Positions 1 to 7,852 of a stretch of 48,967 bases of DNA are shown here, one piece after another. The position numbers were made by a program, and so were the translations under genes. Positions within the stretch are counted from its first letter, which is position 1. Every line of letters starts with the position of its first letter. The notes under the pieces are model-generated. The model did not search any database. It was not told the DNA's origin and saw only the letters and a list, made by a program, of their open reading frames with translations. Source of the DNA: XYD2-FULL-39-9 sp964561035 (GTDB lineage Bacteria > Patescibacteriota > Patescibacteriia > Magasanikbacterales > GWA2-37-8); contig CAZLNR010000005.1 in assembly GCA_964561035.1 (NCBI GenBank), positions 1-48,967 of the forward strand, given 5' to 3'.

Positions 1-500
1 ATAATTTTACCGCTAAAATTGGTGAAAAGATTTCTTTGCGCCGTTTTGCAGTGGTAGAAAAAACAGATGCTGATGCCTTTGGTGCATATTCGCACTTGGG
101 TGGTAGAATTTCTGTTTTGGTAGTTTTGAAAAACAGCACTCATGCTGGTTTGGCTACCGATATCGCCATGCATGCAGCTGCTTCAAATCCAAAATATATT
201 AGCCGCGATCAGGTGCCCGCTGAAATTGTAGAAAAAGAAAAAGAAATTTATACCGAACAGCTTAAGCAGCAAGGCAAGCCGGAAGCGGCTATTGCCAATA
301 TTTTGAAAGGCAAACTTGATAAATATTACAGTGAAATTTGCTTGCTTGAACAAGCGTTTATCAAAGATGAAGAAAAAACCATTCAAAATCTCTTGGGTGA
401 GCAAGTGGCTATATCTCAAATGCTTCGTTTTGAATTGGGAGAAGGATTGGAAAAAGCCGTAACCGATTTTGCAGCAGAAGTGGAAGCTCAGTTGAAATAG
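1..500 (+). CDS. tsf: Elongation factor Ts, C-terminal part (cut by window edge)
   Basis: EF-Ts is the nucleotide exchange factor that regenerates EF-Tu-GTP in translation. The frame is open to the left edge, so only about the last 165 residues are present. The first visible residues (AKIGEKISLRRF) are the conserved start of an EF-Ts dimerisation subdomain. The rest follows the family: a helical stretch with LEQAFIKDEEKTI (the LLEQPFVKD block of the family) and a C-terminal VAISQMLRFELGEG region. The first in-frame TTG at 36 is internal and not a start. A rho-independent terminator follows 20 nt after the stop, so this is the end of a transcript, which would usually begin with rpsB outside the window. 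Identification is secure; the true start is not in the window. Confidence 0.95.
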   Translation, partial: NFTAKIGEKISLRRFAVVEKTDADAFGAYSHLGGRISVLVVLKNSTHAGLATDIAMHAAASNPKYISRDQVPAEIVEKEKEIYTEQLKQQGKPEAAIANILKGKLDKYYSEICLLEQAFIKDEEKTIQNLLGEQVAISQMLRFELGEGLEKAVTDFAAEVEAQLK

Positions 501-520
501 AAATCTCGTAATTTTAACCA

Positions 521-550
521 AAATACCCGGCCATTGCGCCGGGTATTTTG
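521..550 (+). terminator. Rho-independent terminator of tsf
   Basis: There is a perfect 10-bp inverted repeat, AAATACCCGG at 521-530 and CCGGGTATTT at 539-548, with an 8-nt loop and a T-rich tail. It lies 20 nt after the tsf stop codon. Confidence 0.9.
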
Positions 551-553
551 TTC

Positions 554-583
554 TTGTATTATATGGCAGAACTTTGGTATACT
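554..583 (+). promoter_or_regulatory. Promoter of rlmI
   Basis: An extended -10 element, TGGTATACT, ends at 583, with a weak -35-like TTGTAT at 554-559 (18-nt spacer). It sits between the tsf terminator and the rlmI start at 609 and predicts a leader of about 20 nt. Confidence 0.6.
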
Positions 584-608
584 CTACTCACAGATTCAAT
601 ATATTTTT

Positions 609-1796
609 ATGACTACTCTTATTGTTCATAGGCAGAGAATAGGGCCAGTGCTCGGCAGACACCCATGGGTGTTTTCTGGCGCGTTAAAAAATATTCCAGA
701 TGGTTTGGCAAGCGGCACGCCCGTGAAGCTTGTAAATAAAGAAGGCGGTTTTTTGGCGCAAGGATATTTTAATTCATATTCACAGATCGCGGTTCGTTTG
801 TGGAGCTGGGATGAAAACGAAACTGTTGATGAAAAGTTTTTTGAGAAAAAAATTAGCGATGCCTACGCGCTGCGAAAACAGCTGGTGGCAAGTAAAAAAA
901 CCGATTCATATCGCTTGGTGCATAGTGAAAATGATTTGTTGCCCGGTCTTATCGTTGATAAATATGGCGAGTATTTGGTTTTGCAATTTCATACAACTGG
1001 TATAGAGTTTTGGAAAGATGCCATTGTTAAGGCGCTCAAAAAAGTGCTTGAACCAACAGGTATATATGAGCGGTCGGATGTGCGCACGCGCGGCATAGAA
1101 GGCGCTGAGAAAAAAGCTGGTTTGTTGTTTGGTAAAGTGCCGGAACGCATAAAAATCTCTGAGAATGGTTATAAATTTTGGGTAGATGTCATGGGCGGCC
1201 AAAAGACCGGTTTCTTTTTGGATCAGCGCGATAAGCGGCAGGCGCTTGCCAAATATGCAGAAGATAAAACCGTGCTTAACTGCTTTTCGTATTCCGGCGG
1301 TTTTAGCGTGTACGCGCTTGGCGCCGGGGCAAAGCATGTGGTAAGCGTGGATGCGTCCGAAAGCGCTTTGGAGTTGGCGGTAGAAAATGTAAAGCTTAAT
1401 AAGCTAGATGTTAAAAAATGCGACTTTGTCTGCGGTGATGTAAAACAATACTTGTTTGATGCCAACCAGGAAGAAAAGAAGAAGTTTGATGTAATAGTCC
1501 TTGATCCGCCAGCCTTTGTCAAAGACAGGCATAAAGTAAAAGAGGGTTTGATGGGTTATAAAAAAATAAATGAAATGGCCTTGCGCATTTTGCCATCTAA
1601 CGGCGTGCTGGTTTCCGCGTCTTGTTCGGCGCACGTTACCTTGTCTGATTTTAGATATATGTTGTCCGAATCCGCCGGCCATACCCGCCGCAGTTTGCAG
1701 GTTTTGGAAACCTATACACATGGCATAGATCATCCCGAACTCGTTTCGTTTATGGAAGGGGAGTATCTCAAATGCGTGTTTGCGAGAGTGGTATAG
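609..1796 (+). CDS. rlmI: RlmI-like 23S rRNA (cytosine-C5) methyltransferase
   Basis: This 395-aa protein resembles RlmI, which methylates C1962 of 23S rRNA using S-adenosylmethionine. The N-terminal 70 or so residues form a PUA-like RNA-binding domain (GRHPWVFSGAL). The middle has the substrate-proximal GFFLDQRDKR motif. The Rossmann-like methyltransferase fold follows, with motif I LNCFSYSGGFSVYA, the acidic VSVDAS strand and the catalytic-loop VLDPPAF. A late SCSAHV carries the cysteine expected for C5 methylation. The ATG at 609 is chosen because the upstream in-frame codons lie in the terminator and promoter. The last 17 bases of the gene recur downstream at 2867-2883 (see the repeat entry). 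RlmI versus a close paralogue of different site specificity cannot be settled from sequence alone. Confidence 0.88.
   Translation: MTTLIVHRQRIGPVLGRHPWVFSGALKNIPDGLASGTPVKLVNKEGGFLAQGYFNSYSQIAVRLWSWDENETVDEKFFEKKISDAYALRKQLVASKKTDSYRLVHSENDLLPGLIVDKYGEYLVLQFHTTGIEFWKDAIVKALKKVLEPTGIYERSDVRTRGIEGAEKKAGLLFGKVPERIKISENGYKFWVDVMGGQKTGFFLDQRDKRQALAKYAEDKTVLNCFSYSGGFSVYALGAGAKHVVSVDASESALELAVENVKLNKLDVKKCDFVCGDVKQYLFDANQEEKKKFDVIVLDPPAFVKDRHKVKEGLMGYKKINEMALRILPSNGVLVSASCSAHVTLSDFRYMLSESAGHTRRSLQVLETYTHGIDHPELVSFMEGEYLKCVFARVV
1779..1795 (+). repeat. 17-nt direct repeat, copy 1
   Basis: TTTGCGAGAGTGGTATA is the 3' end of rlmI and recurs exactly at 2867-2883. The two copies bracket the 318-aa membrane protein gene. 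Confidence 0.85.
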
Positions 1797-1842
1797 AAAA
1801 GATATTGTTTACTTGTTATCTAAATTAACCTAATCTTACAGT

Positions 1843-2799
1843 ATGCATAAGTCAAAAGAATATGGTTTAAATTTGTCTGATCACAAAGAGGCGGTATCAG
1901 GTATATTTGGAACATTAAATTCCAGAGAGTATATTGAAAGAAAAAAAATATGGTTAAAAATTTTGCCGTTTTTATTTCTAGGTCTTTTTTTGCTTGTTAT
2001 ATATGGAGCGAGCAGTTTAGGCTTATTAGGAGACAATCAAGCTTATCCAAGTTTATCAAAATCTATTACTATTATTTGGTTCGGGTTATTTTTTCCATAC
2101 ATCGGCCTGTTTAGCCTTATTTTTTATATAGAAAAAATAATTTGGTCTCAATCTTTTTTTGATAAAAAAAATCTATCTCCAAATGACAGCTGGAATATAG
2201 CAAAAAAAATATTTTTACCCTATCTCAGTTTATGTACAGCGGTTTTTCTCCGCTACGCGTTATTACCGTTGATTTTATTTTATTTGTTCCTCTCTCAAGT
2301 TGCCGCCCCTCTTGCTGATACGGCGCTTGTAATTAAAGATTATCTGCCCTTGATAGGTATGATGCTAGCATTATCAATGGGGATTTATCTGTTGTTTATG
2401 TTAAAGCCGGTATTCAAATTTTTGCCATTTATTTTTTTAGATACATATGGTACGGATGAATTTTCTTATTCTAGCATTCTTAGAGAAGTTAAAAAATTTA
2501 CAAAAATTGCAAATAATAAAAAAGATATTCGCGGCTTATCGCAGGAAGTTGTTGAGGAGTTTGGAGCGATTGCTTCGGCAAAAAATCAAAAATTTATAGG
2601 ATTTTCAACGAGTGTAGAAAATGATTCAGAGGCAAGAAAAAAACTTGCTTGGAATGAGGTGCAAGGGGAAAGGTTGGGTTCTCCGGGTAGAGTTCCTTCT
2701 TTAACACAGATTATCCCCGGCCATATAGCGTATAGGTCAGTTAAAGCAAAGTTATATCCTGCACAAAATCGAGTGAATGAGAATTTATATAAATTGTAA
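1843..2799 (+). CDS. Multipass membrane protein of unknown function, paralogue of 3239-4183
   Basis: I do not recognise a characterised family for this 318-aa protein. It has a short cytoplasmic-type N-terminus and about four hydrophobic segments (roughly residues 40-62, 77-100, 133-155 and 165-190). The C-terminal 110 residues are polar. It is clearly homologous to the gene at 3239: both have a conserved block after TM2 (EKIIW then SFFDK and DSW.IAKK), a charged FLRY/FVRY in TM3, PFIFLD after TM4, and the same C-terminal residues LYKL. The conserved block contains basic and aromatic residues and no visible catalytic motif. Base composition is AT-rich like the host. It is bracketed by the 17-nt repeat copies at 1779 and 2867, which suggests it arrived by local duplication or insertion. 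Confidence 0.75.
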   Translation: MHKSKEYGLNLSDHKEAVSGIFGTLNSREYIERKKIWLKILPFLFLGLFLLVIYGASSLGLLGDNQAYPSLSKSITIIWFGLFFPYIGLFSLIFYIEKIIWSQSFFDKKNLSPNDSWNIAKKIFLPYLSLCTAVFLRYALLPLILFYLFLSQVAAPLADTALVIKDYLPLIGMMLALSMGIYLLFMLKPVFKFLPFIFLDTYGTDEFSYSSILREVKKFTKIANNKKDIRGLSQEVVEEFGAIASAKNQKFIGFSTSVENDSEARKKLAWNEVQGERLGSPGRVPSLTQIIPGHIAYRSVKAKLYPAQNRVNENLYKL

Positions 2800-2866
2800 T
2801 GTGTTTTTTGTGGGTTAGTATGAGCGTTTGCACTTAGTTTTTTAAAAAAAGTAATCAAGCCGCATA

Positions 2867-2883
2867 TTTGCGAGAGTGGTATA
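2867..2883 (+). repeat. 17-nt direct repeat, copy 2
   Basis: This is an exact copy of the rlmI 3' end (1779-1795), here in an intergenic region. It contains the -35-like TTGCGA and the extended -10-like TGGTATA used in the promoter call at 2868-2896. The flanking bases are only weakly similar. Confidence 0.85.
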
Positions 2884-2896
2884 AAACCGCTATAAT
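2868..2896 (+). promoter_or_regulatory. Promoter of the 104-aa membrane protein gene
   Basis: TTGCGA at 2868-2873 and TATAAT at 2891-2896 are 17 nt apart. The ATG at 2906 is 9 nt past the -10 box, so the leader would be very short or absent. The -35 element lies inside the 17-nt repeat. Confidence 0.55.
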
Positions 2897-2905
2897 AATT
2901 TATAT

Positions 2906-3220
2906 ATGAATAACAGATTAATTGGTCGGGCAGCGGTTCATGCCGGTTTGGCGTTTGCCTATATTGTGTGCATTGCGCTCGGTTTGCGGTTTACTGCCAA
3001 AGATGCATTTAGCAGTGTGCCGGATTTTTTTGCCCCGATTATTATGTTGACCTTACTTGTGTTATCGGCGGCGGTAATGGCAGTGTTAGTTTTTGGCAAG
3101 CCGGTTTTATTGTATTTAGATAATCAAAAGAAAGATGCGGTAACCTTGTTGTTTTATACGCTTGGCTGCTTGGCCGCTATTTTTGTTATTACCGTGTCAG
3201 TTATTTTAATGATTTATTAA
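2906..3220 (+). CDS. Small three-TM membrane protein, unknown function
   Basis: This 104-aa, very hydrophobic protein has three predicted membrane spans (about residues 10-30, 42-64 and 80-103) and a short KPVLLYLDNQKKD loop between spans two and three. I recognise no catalytic motif and assign no family. It lies between the two paralogous four-TM proteins (1843-2799 and 3239-4183) and is 18 nt upstream of the second, so it is probably co-transcribed with it. A promoter with TATAAT lies immediately upstream. It could be an accessory subunit of the membrane proteins around it, but only the neighbourhood supports that. Confidence 0.7.
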   Translation: MNNRLIGRAAVHAGLAFAYIVCIALGLRFTAKDAFSSVPDFFAPIIMLTLLVLSAAVMAVLVFGKPVLLYLDNQKKDAVTLLFYTLGCLAAIFVITVSVILMIY

Positions 3221-3238
3221 TTTAGATTAGTAAATATT

Positions 3239-4183
3239 ATGGAAGAAGCAAGAGAGGTCGAGCTTAGCTTTCCGGGTTATAAAGAAACAATGCAAGAGAT
3301 AGGAACGCAGCTCAGCCTTAGAAAGAAAATATTACTAAAAAGAATTTTATTTTTGATTTGGCCGCCGTTAATAAGTGCCATTTCTTTGGTTACTATTAAC
3401 GAGGCGTACCAGTCTGGTTGGCTGCAAACAAACTGGAAACATACCAACTTACTTTTAGGCGCAGCTGGTTTTTGGTTGATTTTTTCCCTTTGCTATTACT
3501 ATTTTTTTAGTTTTATTTTTGATATAGAAAAAATAATCTGGGTCGATTCTTTCTTTGATAAAAGAAATTTAGACCCCAAAGATAGCTGGAGAATTGCTAA
3601 GAAATTATTTTGGTCATACTTTAGACTACGACTGGTAATTTTTGTGCGCTATATTTTGCCAGCCGCAGTTTTATTTTATATGTATCTTTTTCAGGTGCTT
3701 CTTCGATTTATAGGAAATAATATTATTAACGATGACTACTTGGCATTAGGATCAATAGTAGCTTCTTTAATTATCGGAATATATTTTTATTATTTACGAG
3801 TTATTTTACGGTATGTTCCGTTTATTTTTCTAGATAGGCACGGAACAGATAATGTTTTTTACTCTGGATTATTTAAGGAAATGAGAGAGCTTAAAAAAAT
3901 AGAAAGTACTAAAACACATACTCGCGCTCTGTTAGCTCATCTATTTTCCGATGTGGTCAACGAATTAGTGTCGGCTAGTTTAATCAGAACACAAAGGCGT
4001 TTATCATATTTTGGATTGCCTGGTAAAATTGCTGGGGTGAGTGTCCGAATGTTTGGCGAAGAAACCTCTCGTCAAGTTACTTCTGTAGGTAAGAGTATCG
4101 CGGTGTATTTGCTGTACCGTTTTGTTAGGCAAAAGGTGTATGGGCAAGCTCAGCATATTAATGAGAGTTTATATAAGTTATAA
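3239..4183 (+). CDS. Multipass membrane protein of unknown function, paralogue of 1843-2799
   Basis: This 314-aa protein has about four hydrophobic segments (roughly residues 35-55, 73-97, 130-155 and 165-190) followed by a polar C-terminal third. It is homologous along its length to the protein at 1843-2799, sharing the EKIIW / SFFDK / DSW.IAKK block, the PFIFLD segment, a GTD.. turn after it and the LYKL C-terminus. The C-terminal 100 residues diverge more than the membrane core. It lies 18 nt after the 104-aa membrane protein and 21 nt before gap. A possible gap promoter overlaps its stop codon. There are no catalytic motifs. The family appears lineage-specific, and no function is assigned. 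Confidence 0.75.
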   Translation: MEEAREVELSFPGYKETMQEIGTQLSLRKKILLKRILFLIWPPLISAISLVTINEAYQSGWLQTNWKHTNLLLGAAGFWLIFSLCYYYFFSFIFDIEKIIWVDSFFDKRNLDPKDSWRIAKKLFWSYFRLRLVIFVRYILPAAVLFYMYLFQVLLRFIGNNIINDDYLALGSIVASLIIGIYFYYLRVILRYVPFIFLDRHGTDNVFYSGLFKEMRELKKIESTKTHTRALLAHLFSDVVNELVSASLIRTQRRLSYFGLPGKIAGVSVRMFGEETSRQVTSVGKSIAVYLLYRFVRQKVYGQAQHINESLYKL

Positions 4184-4184
4184 T
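4179..4184 (+). promoter_or_regulatory. Possible -10 box for gap
   Basis: A TATAAT hexamer at 4179-4184 overlaps the stop codon of the preceding gene and lies 20 nt before the gap ATG. No convincing -35 was found, so this is tentative. Confidence 0.35.
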
Positions 4185-4204
4185 TAATTTTTTTAGAGTT
4201 ATAT

Positions 4205-5197
4205 ATGAATATTGCAATTAACGGTTTTGGCAGAATTGGCCGTCAGGCATTTAAAGTCGCTTTTGCTAAAAAACATAAAATTGTCGGCATTAACGACCTA
4301 ACCGACACTAAAACTCTGGCTCATTTATTAAAATATGATACCGCGTACGGCACCTATGACATGCCGGTAGAATACGATGAAAAAAATTTAATTGTAAAAG
4401 GCAAAAAAATTCCGGTGTTTGCTGAAAAAGATCCAAGTCTTTTGCCATGGGCAAAATTGAAAGTAGATGTGGTCCTGGAATGCACAGGTAGATTTACCGA
4501 TAAAGCTGGTGCTGAGCAGCATGTAAAAGCTGGTGCTAAAAAAGTAGTTATCAGCGCGCCAGCCAAAGGCGGAGATGTGCCAACTTATGTGCGCGCGGTC
4601 AACTGCGCCAAGTGTAAAAAAGAAACAAGCAAGGTTATCAATAATGCTTCCTGCACCACAAATAGTATTGGTCCGGTAATGGCAGTCTTAAACGAAAAGT
4701 TTGGTATTGAAAAAGCCATGATGAGTACTGTGCACGGTTATACTGCTGATCAGAATTTACAGGATGGCCCGCACAAAGATTTGCGCCGTGCCAGAGCTGC
4801 TGCCGAAAATATTGTGCCAACCACCACTGGCGCCGCCATTGCGGTTACCGAAGTTATTCCTGCTATACAAGGCGTGTTTGATGGGTTGGCGTTGCGTGTG
4901 CCGGTGCCAACAGTTTCGTTATCCGATATGACGGTGTTGCTAAAGAAAAATGTTACCAAAGAAGAAATTAATAAAGCCTTGATTGACGCAAGTAAAACAG
5001 AGCGTTTTAAAGGAGTGCTTGGCACTACCACTGAACAATTAGTGTCTTCCGATTTTATTGGTAATACCAATTCTTCTACGGTTGATCTGAGCTTAACAAA
5101 TGTTGTGGGAGGAAATTTGGTAAAAGTCGTTGCCTGGTATGATAATGAAGTGGGCTATGCAAATAGATTGGTGGAAATTGCGGAGATGTATAATTAA
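4205..5197 (+). CDS. gap: Glyceraldehyde-3-phosphate dehydrogenase, type I
   Basis: It catalyses the NAD-dependent oxidation and phosphorylation of glyceraldehyde-3-phosphate in glycolysis. The 330-aa length is standard. The N-terminal dinucleotide fold is intact (INGFGRIGR at 4-13, IND at 29-31). The catalytic cysteine is C150 in ASCTTN and the activating histidine is H177 in STVHGYT. The substrate-binding GTTTEQL-like and WYDNEVGYANR motifs are present. An unusual lysine- and cysteine-rich stretch (CAKCKKE, about 134-140) lies just before the active-site helix. It opens the run gap-aspS-scpA-scpB-dacA with 3-20 nt gaps, and pgk, eno and two gpmI genes follow within 10 kb. Identification is secure; the NAD rather than NADP preference is inferred from the N-terminal motif. 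Confidence 0.97.
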   Translation: MNIAINGFGRIGRQAFKVAFAKKHKIVGINDLTDTKTLAHLLKYDTAYGTYDMPVEYDEKNLIVKGKKIPVFAEKDPSLLPWAKLKVDVVLECTGRFTDKAGAEQHVKAGAKKVVISAPAKGGDVPTYVRAVNCAKCKKETSKVINNASCTTNSIGPVMAVLNEKFGIEKAMMSTVHGYTADQNLQDGPHKDLRRARAAAENIVPTTTGAAIAVTEVIPAIQGVFDGLALRVPVPTVSLSDMTVLLKKNVTKEEINKALIDASKTERFKGVLGTTTEQLVSSDFIGNTNSSTVDLSLTNVVGGNLVKVVAWYDNEVGYANRLVEIAEMYN

Positions 5198-5217
5198 AAT
5201 CAAAATTAACATTTAAT

Positions 5218-6606
5218 ATGCGTATTCTTTCAACCGAAACAACAGATAAGGTAGGGCAGGAGGTGTTGCTTAAGGGCTGGGTAAACGCCCGCCGCAATAT
5301 GGGTAAGATTGTCTTTTTGGATTTGCGCGACCGAAACGGTATTGTGCAGGTGGTAGGTGTGCCGAGCGAACTAGATGAAGCTTCAAATGAACTTCTTAAA
5401 GATGTTCGCCCAGAATGGGTGTTGCAAATTAAAGGTATTGTAAAAGAACGCGGTGAAAAACAAAAAAATCCGGATATGCCAACTGGCACCGTTGAAATTT
5501 TAATGAAGGAGCTTGTCGTGCTTAATACCGCCGAAACTCCGCCTTTTGAAATAGATAAAGACACAAAAGGTATCAATGAGGAGTTGCGCCTTAAATATAG
5601 ATATTTGGATTTACGCTCCGAAAGAATGTTAAAAAACTTAGTTTTGCGCGATAAGGTAGAAACTTTCTTCCGCGAATATTTGCATGCCAAAAATTTTATT
5701 GAAGTTGAAACGCCAAATTTAACTAAAGGCACTCCGGAAGGATCGCGAGAATTTTTAGTGCCATCTCGCGTGCACTCTGGCAAGATGTATGTATTGCCAC
5801 AGTCACCGCAACAGTTTAAGCAATTGCTTATGGTGGGCGGTGTAGAAAAATATTTTCAAGTTGCCCGATGTTTTCGCGACGAAGATCAGCGTGGTGATCG
5901 TCAGCCGGAGTTTACACAATTGGATTTGGAAATGAGTTTTGTAGAACAAGAAGATGTGCTTAATCTGGTTGAAGGTATGATGATAGAATTGGTTGCCAAA
6001 GTGGCTCCAGAAAAAAAGATTCAAACTGTGCCATTTCCACGAATTTCTTATAAAGAAGCGATGGAAAAATACAACAGTGATAAACCGGATTTGCGTGAAG
6101 ACAAAAATGATCCAAACTTGTTTGCGTTTGAGTGGGTGGTAGATTTTCCAATGTTTGAAAAAGCAGACGATGGTTCGGTGCAGGCCGTGCACCATCCGTT
6201 TACTTCGCCTCGTGCTGAAGATGCGGATAAACTGGACTCTGATCCGTTTAGTGTGCGCGCCAACGCCTATGATTTGGTATTAAATGGCAATGAAATTTTT
6301 GGTGGCAGTATTCGTATCCACAAGCGTGAATTGCAAAATAAAGTTTTTGAATTATTGGGATTAGATGAGAAAACTATTCAAGAGCGTTTTGGCCATATGT
6401 TAGAAGCGTTTACATTCGGCGCTCCTCCACATGGTGGTATTGCATCAGGCATTGATCGTATTTTGATGTTGCTTGCCAATGAAGAAAATATTCGTGAAGT
6501 TATTCCATTCCCAAAGACTGGCGATGCCAGAGATCTTATGATGAATGCGCCGTCCGAAATGCCGGATAAAGCGTTGAAAGATGTGCATATAAAATTAGAC
6601 AAGTAA
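5218..6606 (+). CDS. aspS: Aspartyl-tRNA synthetase, compact form lacking the GAD domain
   Basis: It charges tRNA with aspartate. The 462-aa protein has the N-terminal OB-fold anticodon domain (about 1-105, VLLKGWVNARRNMGK) and a bacterial-type class II core. Visible motifs are KYRYLDLR, the QSPQQFKQLLM loop, motif 2 FRDED (219-223) and motif 3 GIASGIDRILML near the C-terminus. Bacterial AspRS is usually about 590 aa because a GAD domain of roughly 110 residues is inserted in the core. Here SDKPDLR (287-293) runs almost directly into FEWVVDFPMFE (304-314), so that domain is missing. Whether it is discriminating or also charges tRNA-Asn cannot be read from sequence. It sits 20 nt after gap and 4 nt before scpA. 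Confidence 0.95.
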   Translation: MRILSTETTDKVGQEVLLKGWVNARRNMGKIVFLDLRDRNGIVQVVGVPSELDEASNELLKDVRPEWVLQIKGIVKERGEKQKNPDMPTGTVEILMKELVVLNTAETPPFEIDKDTKGINEELRLKYRYLDLRSERMLKNLVLRDKVETFFREYLHAKNFIEVETPNLTKGTPEGSREFLVPSRVHSGKMYVLPQSPQQFKQLLMVGGVEKYFQVARCFRDEDQRGDRQPEFTQLDLEMSFVEQEDVLNLVEGMMIELVAKVAPEKKIQTVPFPRISYKEAMEKYNSDKPDLREDKNDPNLFAFEWVVDFPMFEKADDGSVQAVHHPFTSPRAEDADKLDSDPFSVRANAYDLVLNGNEIFGGSIRIHKRELQNKVFELLGLDEKTIQERFGHMLEAFTFGAPPHGGIASGIDRILMLLANEENIREVIPFPKTGDARDLMMNAPSEMPDKALKDVHIKLDK

Positions 6607-6610
6607 CTCA

Positions 6611-7303
6611 ATGCCCACAGAATTAAAGCTGGAAAAATTTGAAGGTCCTCTGGATCTGCTTCTGCAGCTGATAGATCAAGAGAAGATGGATATTAGCGAA
6701 ATTGCTTTGTCTAAAATAACAGAGCAATTTTTTGCATATTTGGACAAGTTAGAACAAAACCGACCGGAAGAGTTGGCTGATTTTTTGGTGATAGCTGCTC
6801 GCCTTATTTACTTGAAGTCCCATCATTTGCTACAATATGCAAACCCATCCGAAGAGACCGGGCCCGATTTGGCTGACCAGCTTAAACTGTACAAGCAATA
6901 TGTAGAGGCGAGTAAAAAAATAAACACGTTATGGCAGGTTGGGTCGGTGGCGTATGGCAGGGTAGAACCGCCAATTAAAGCCGCAGAATTTATCATGCCA
7001 TCCAATGCGGCAGCGCGCAATTTGCATGCGGCCATGACGTCTATTATTCGCCGTCTCAAGCCGGTTGATCCATTGCCAAAAGTAACCATAGATCATTCGC
7101 TTTCCGTAAAACAAAAAATAGACAGCATTCGGCATCTGCTAAAAAATTCCAAAGAGTTTAACTTTACGCATATCGTGCAGGCCGCAAAGAATAAGACAGA
7201 AATAATCGTAAGCTTTTTGGCAATTTTGGAGCTCATTAAAGAAAAAACCGTTTCCGTAAAACAAGATTTGGCGTTTGATGATATGGTAATTGTCAGGCGT
7301 TAA
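6611..7303 (+). CDS. scpA: Segregation and condensation protein A
   Basis: ScpA is the kleisin that bridges the SMC dimer and binds ScpB in the bacterial condensin that organises and segregates chromosomes. The 230-aa protein has the diagnostic N-terminus (KFEGPLDLLLQLI, MDISEIALSKITEQF) and the LADFLVIAARLIYLKS helix that contacts the SMC neck. The C-terminal winged helix, which binds the SMC head, is preceded by a variable linker around 100-160. It is 4 nt after aspS and 12 nt before scpB. The SMC partner is encoded at 41527-44601 in this window. Confidence 0.93.
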   Translation: MPTELKLEKFEGPLDLLLQLIDQEKMDISEIALSKITEQFFAYLDKLEQNRPEELADFLVIAARLIYLKSHHLLQYANPSEETGPDLADQLKLYKQYVEASKKINTLWQVGSVAYGRVEPPIKAAEFIMPSNAAARNLHAAMTSIIRRLKPVDPLPKVTIDHSLSVKQKIDSIRHLLKNSKEFNFTHIVQAAKNKTEIIVSFLAILELIKEKTVSVKQDLAFDDMVIVRR

Positions 7304-7315
7304 TATTTTTCGCGT

Positions 7316-7849
7316 ATGAATATTTCATCACAAATTGAATCAGTATTATTTGTCGCTTCTAAGCCGCTTACCGCAAAAAAAATTGCGGCTGTGCTGCAGA
7401 CTTCGGAATCAGATGTAGAGCAGGCATTGCAGCAGCTGCGCGCCACCTATAGCCTTGAATCATCGGGTATTGTGTTGTTGCAAAATAACAATGAATGGCA
7501 GATGACAACCAATCCGGAAAATAAAGCGCTGGCGGAAAACTTCATGAAAGCAGAAATTTCGGGAGAGTTAACCAGACCTCAATTGGAAACTCTTACAGTA
7601 ATTTCATATTGCGGACCAATTACCAAACCCGAACTGGAGCAAATTCGCGGTGTTAATTGCGCTCTTATCTTGCGCAACCTTATGATGCGAGGTTTGGTAA
7701 AAGAAAATGAAGACAGTGCCGGGCTGTTGCCGACATATGAAACAACTATGGAGTACCTGCGGCATATGGGTATAAGCAGTTTGTCAGAATTACCCGAGTA
7801 TCAGGAGTTGCACCAGCATCCGTATATTAAAAATATTGTTACTGAATAG
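7316..7849 (+). CDS. scpB: Segregation and condensation protein B
   Basis: ScpB is the winged-helix (KITE) partner that dimerises on ScpA in the SMC-ScpAB complex. The 177-aa protein has the family N-terminus (QIESVLFVASKPLTAKKIAAVL) and the highly conserved second winged helix (ETLTVISYCGPITKPELEQIRGVN), where most family members read AIIAY.QPITR.EIE.IRGV. The C-terminus has the LRHMGISSLSELPE segment. It is downstream of scpA as in most bacteria and 3 nt upstream of dacA. Confidence 0.93.
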   Translation: MNISSQIESVLFVASKPLTAKKIAAVLQTSESDVEQALQQLRATYSLESSGIVLLQNNNEWQMTTNPENKALAENFMKAEISGELTRPQLETLTVISYCGPITKPELEQIRGVNCALILRNLMMRGLVKENEDSAGLLPTYETTMEYLRHMGISSLSELPEYQELHQHPYIKNIVTE

Positions 7850-7852
7850 CTT

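Noticed and set aside
5076..5783. Minus-strand ORF of 235 aa opposite gap and aspS
   Set aside because: It is opposite two secure genes, has no family likeness and no ribosome-binding site. It is a reverse-complement shadow.
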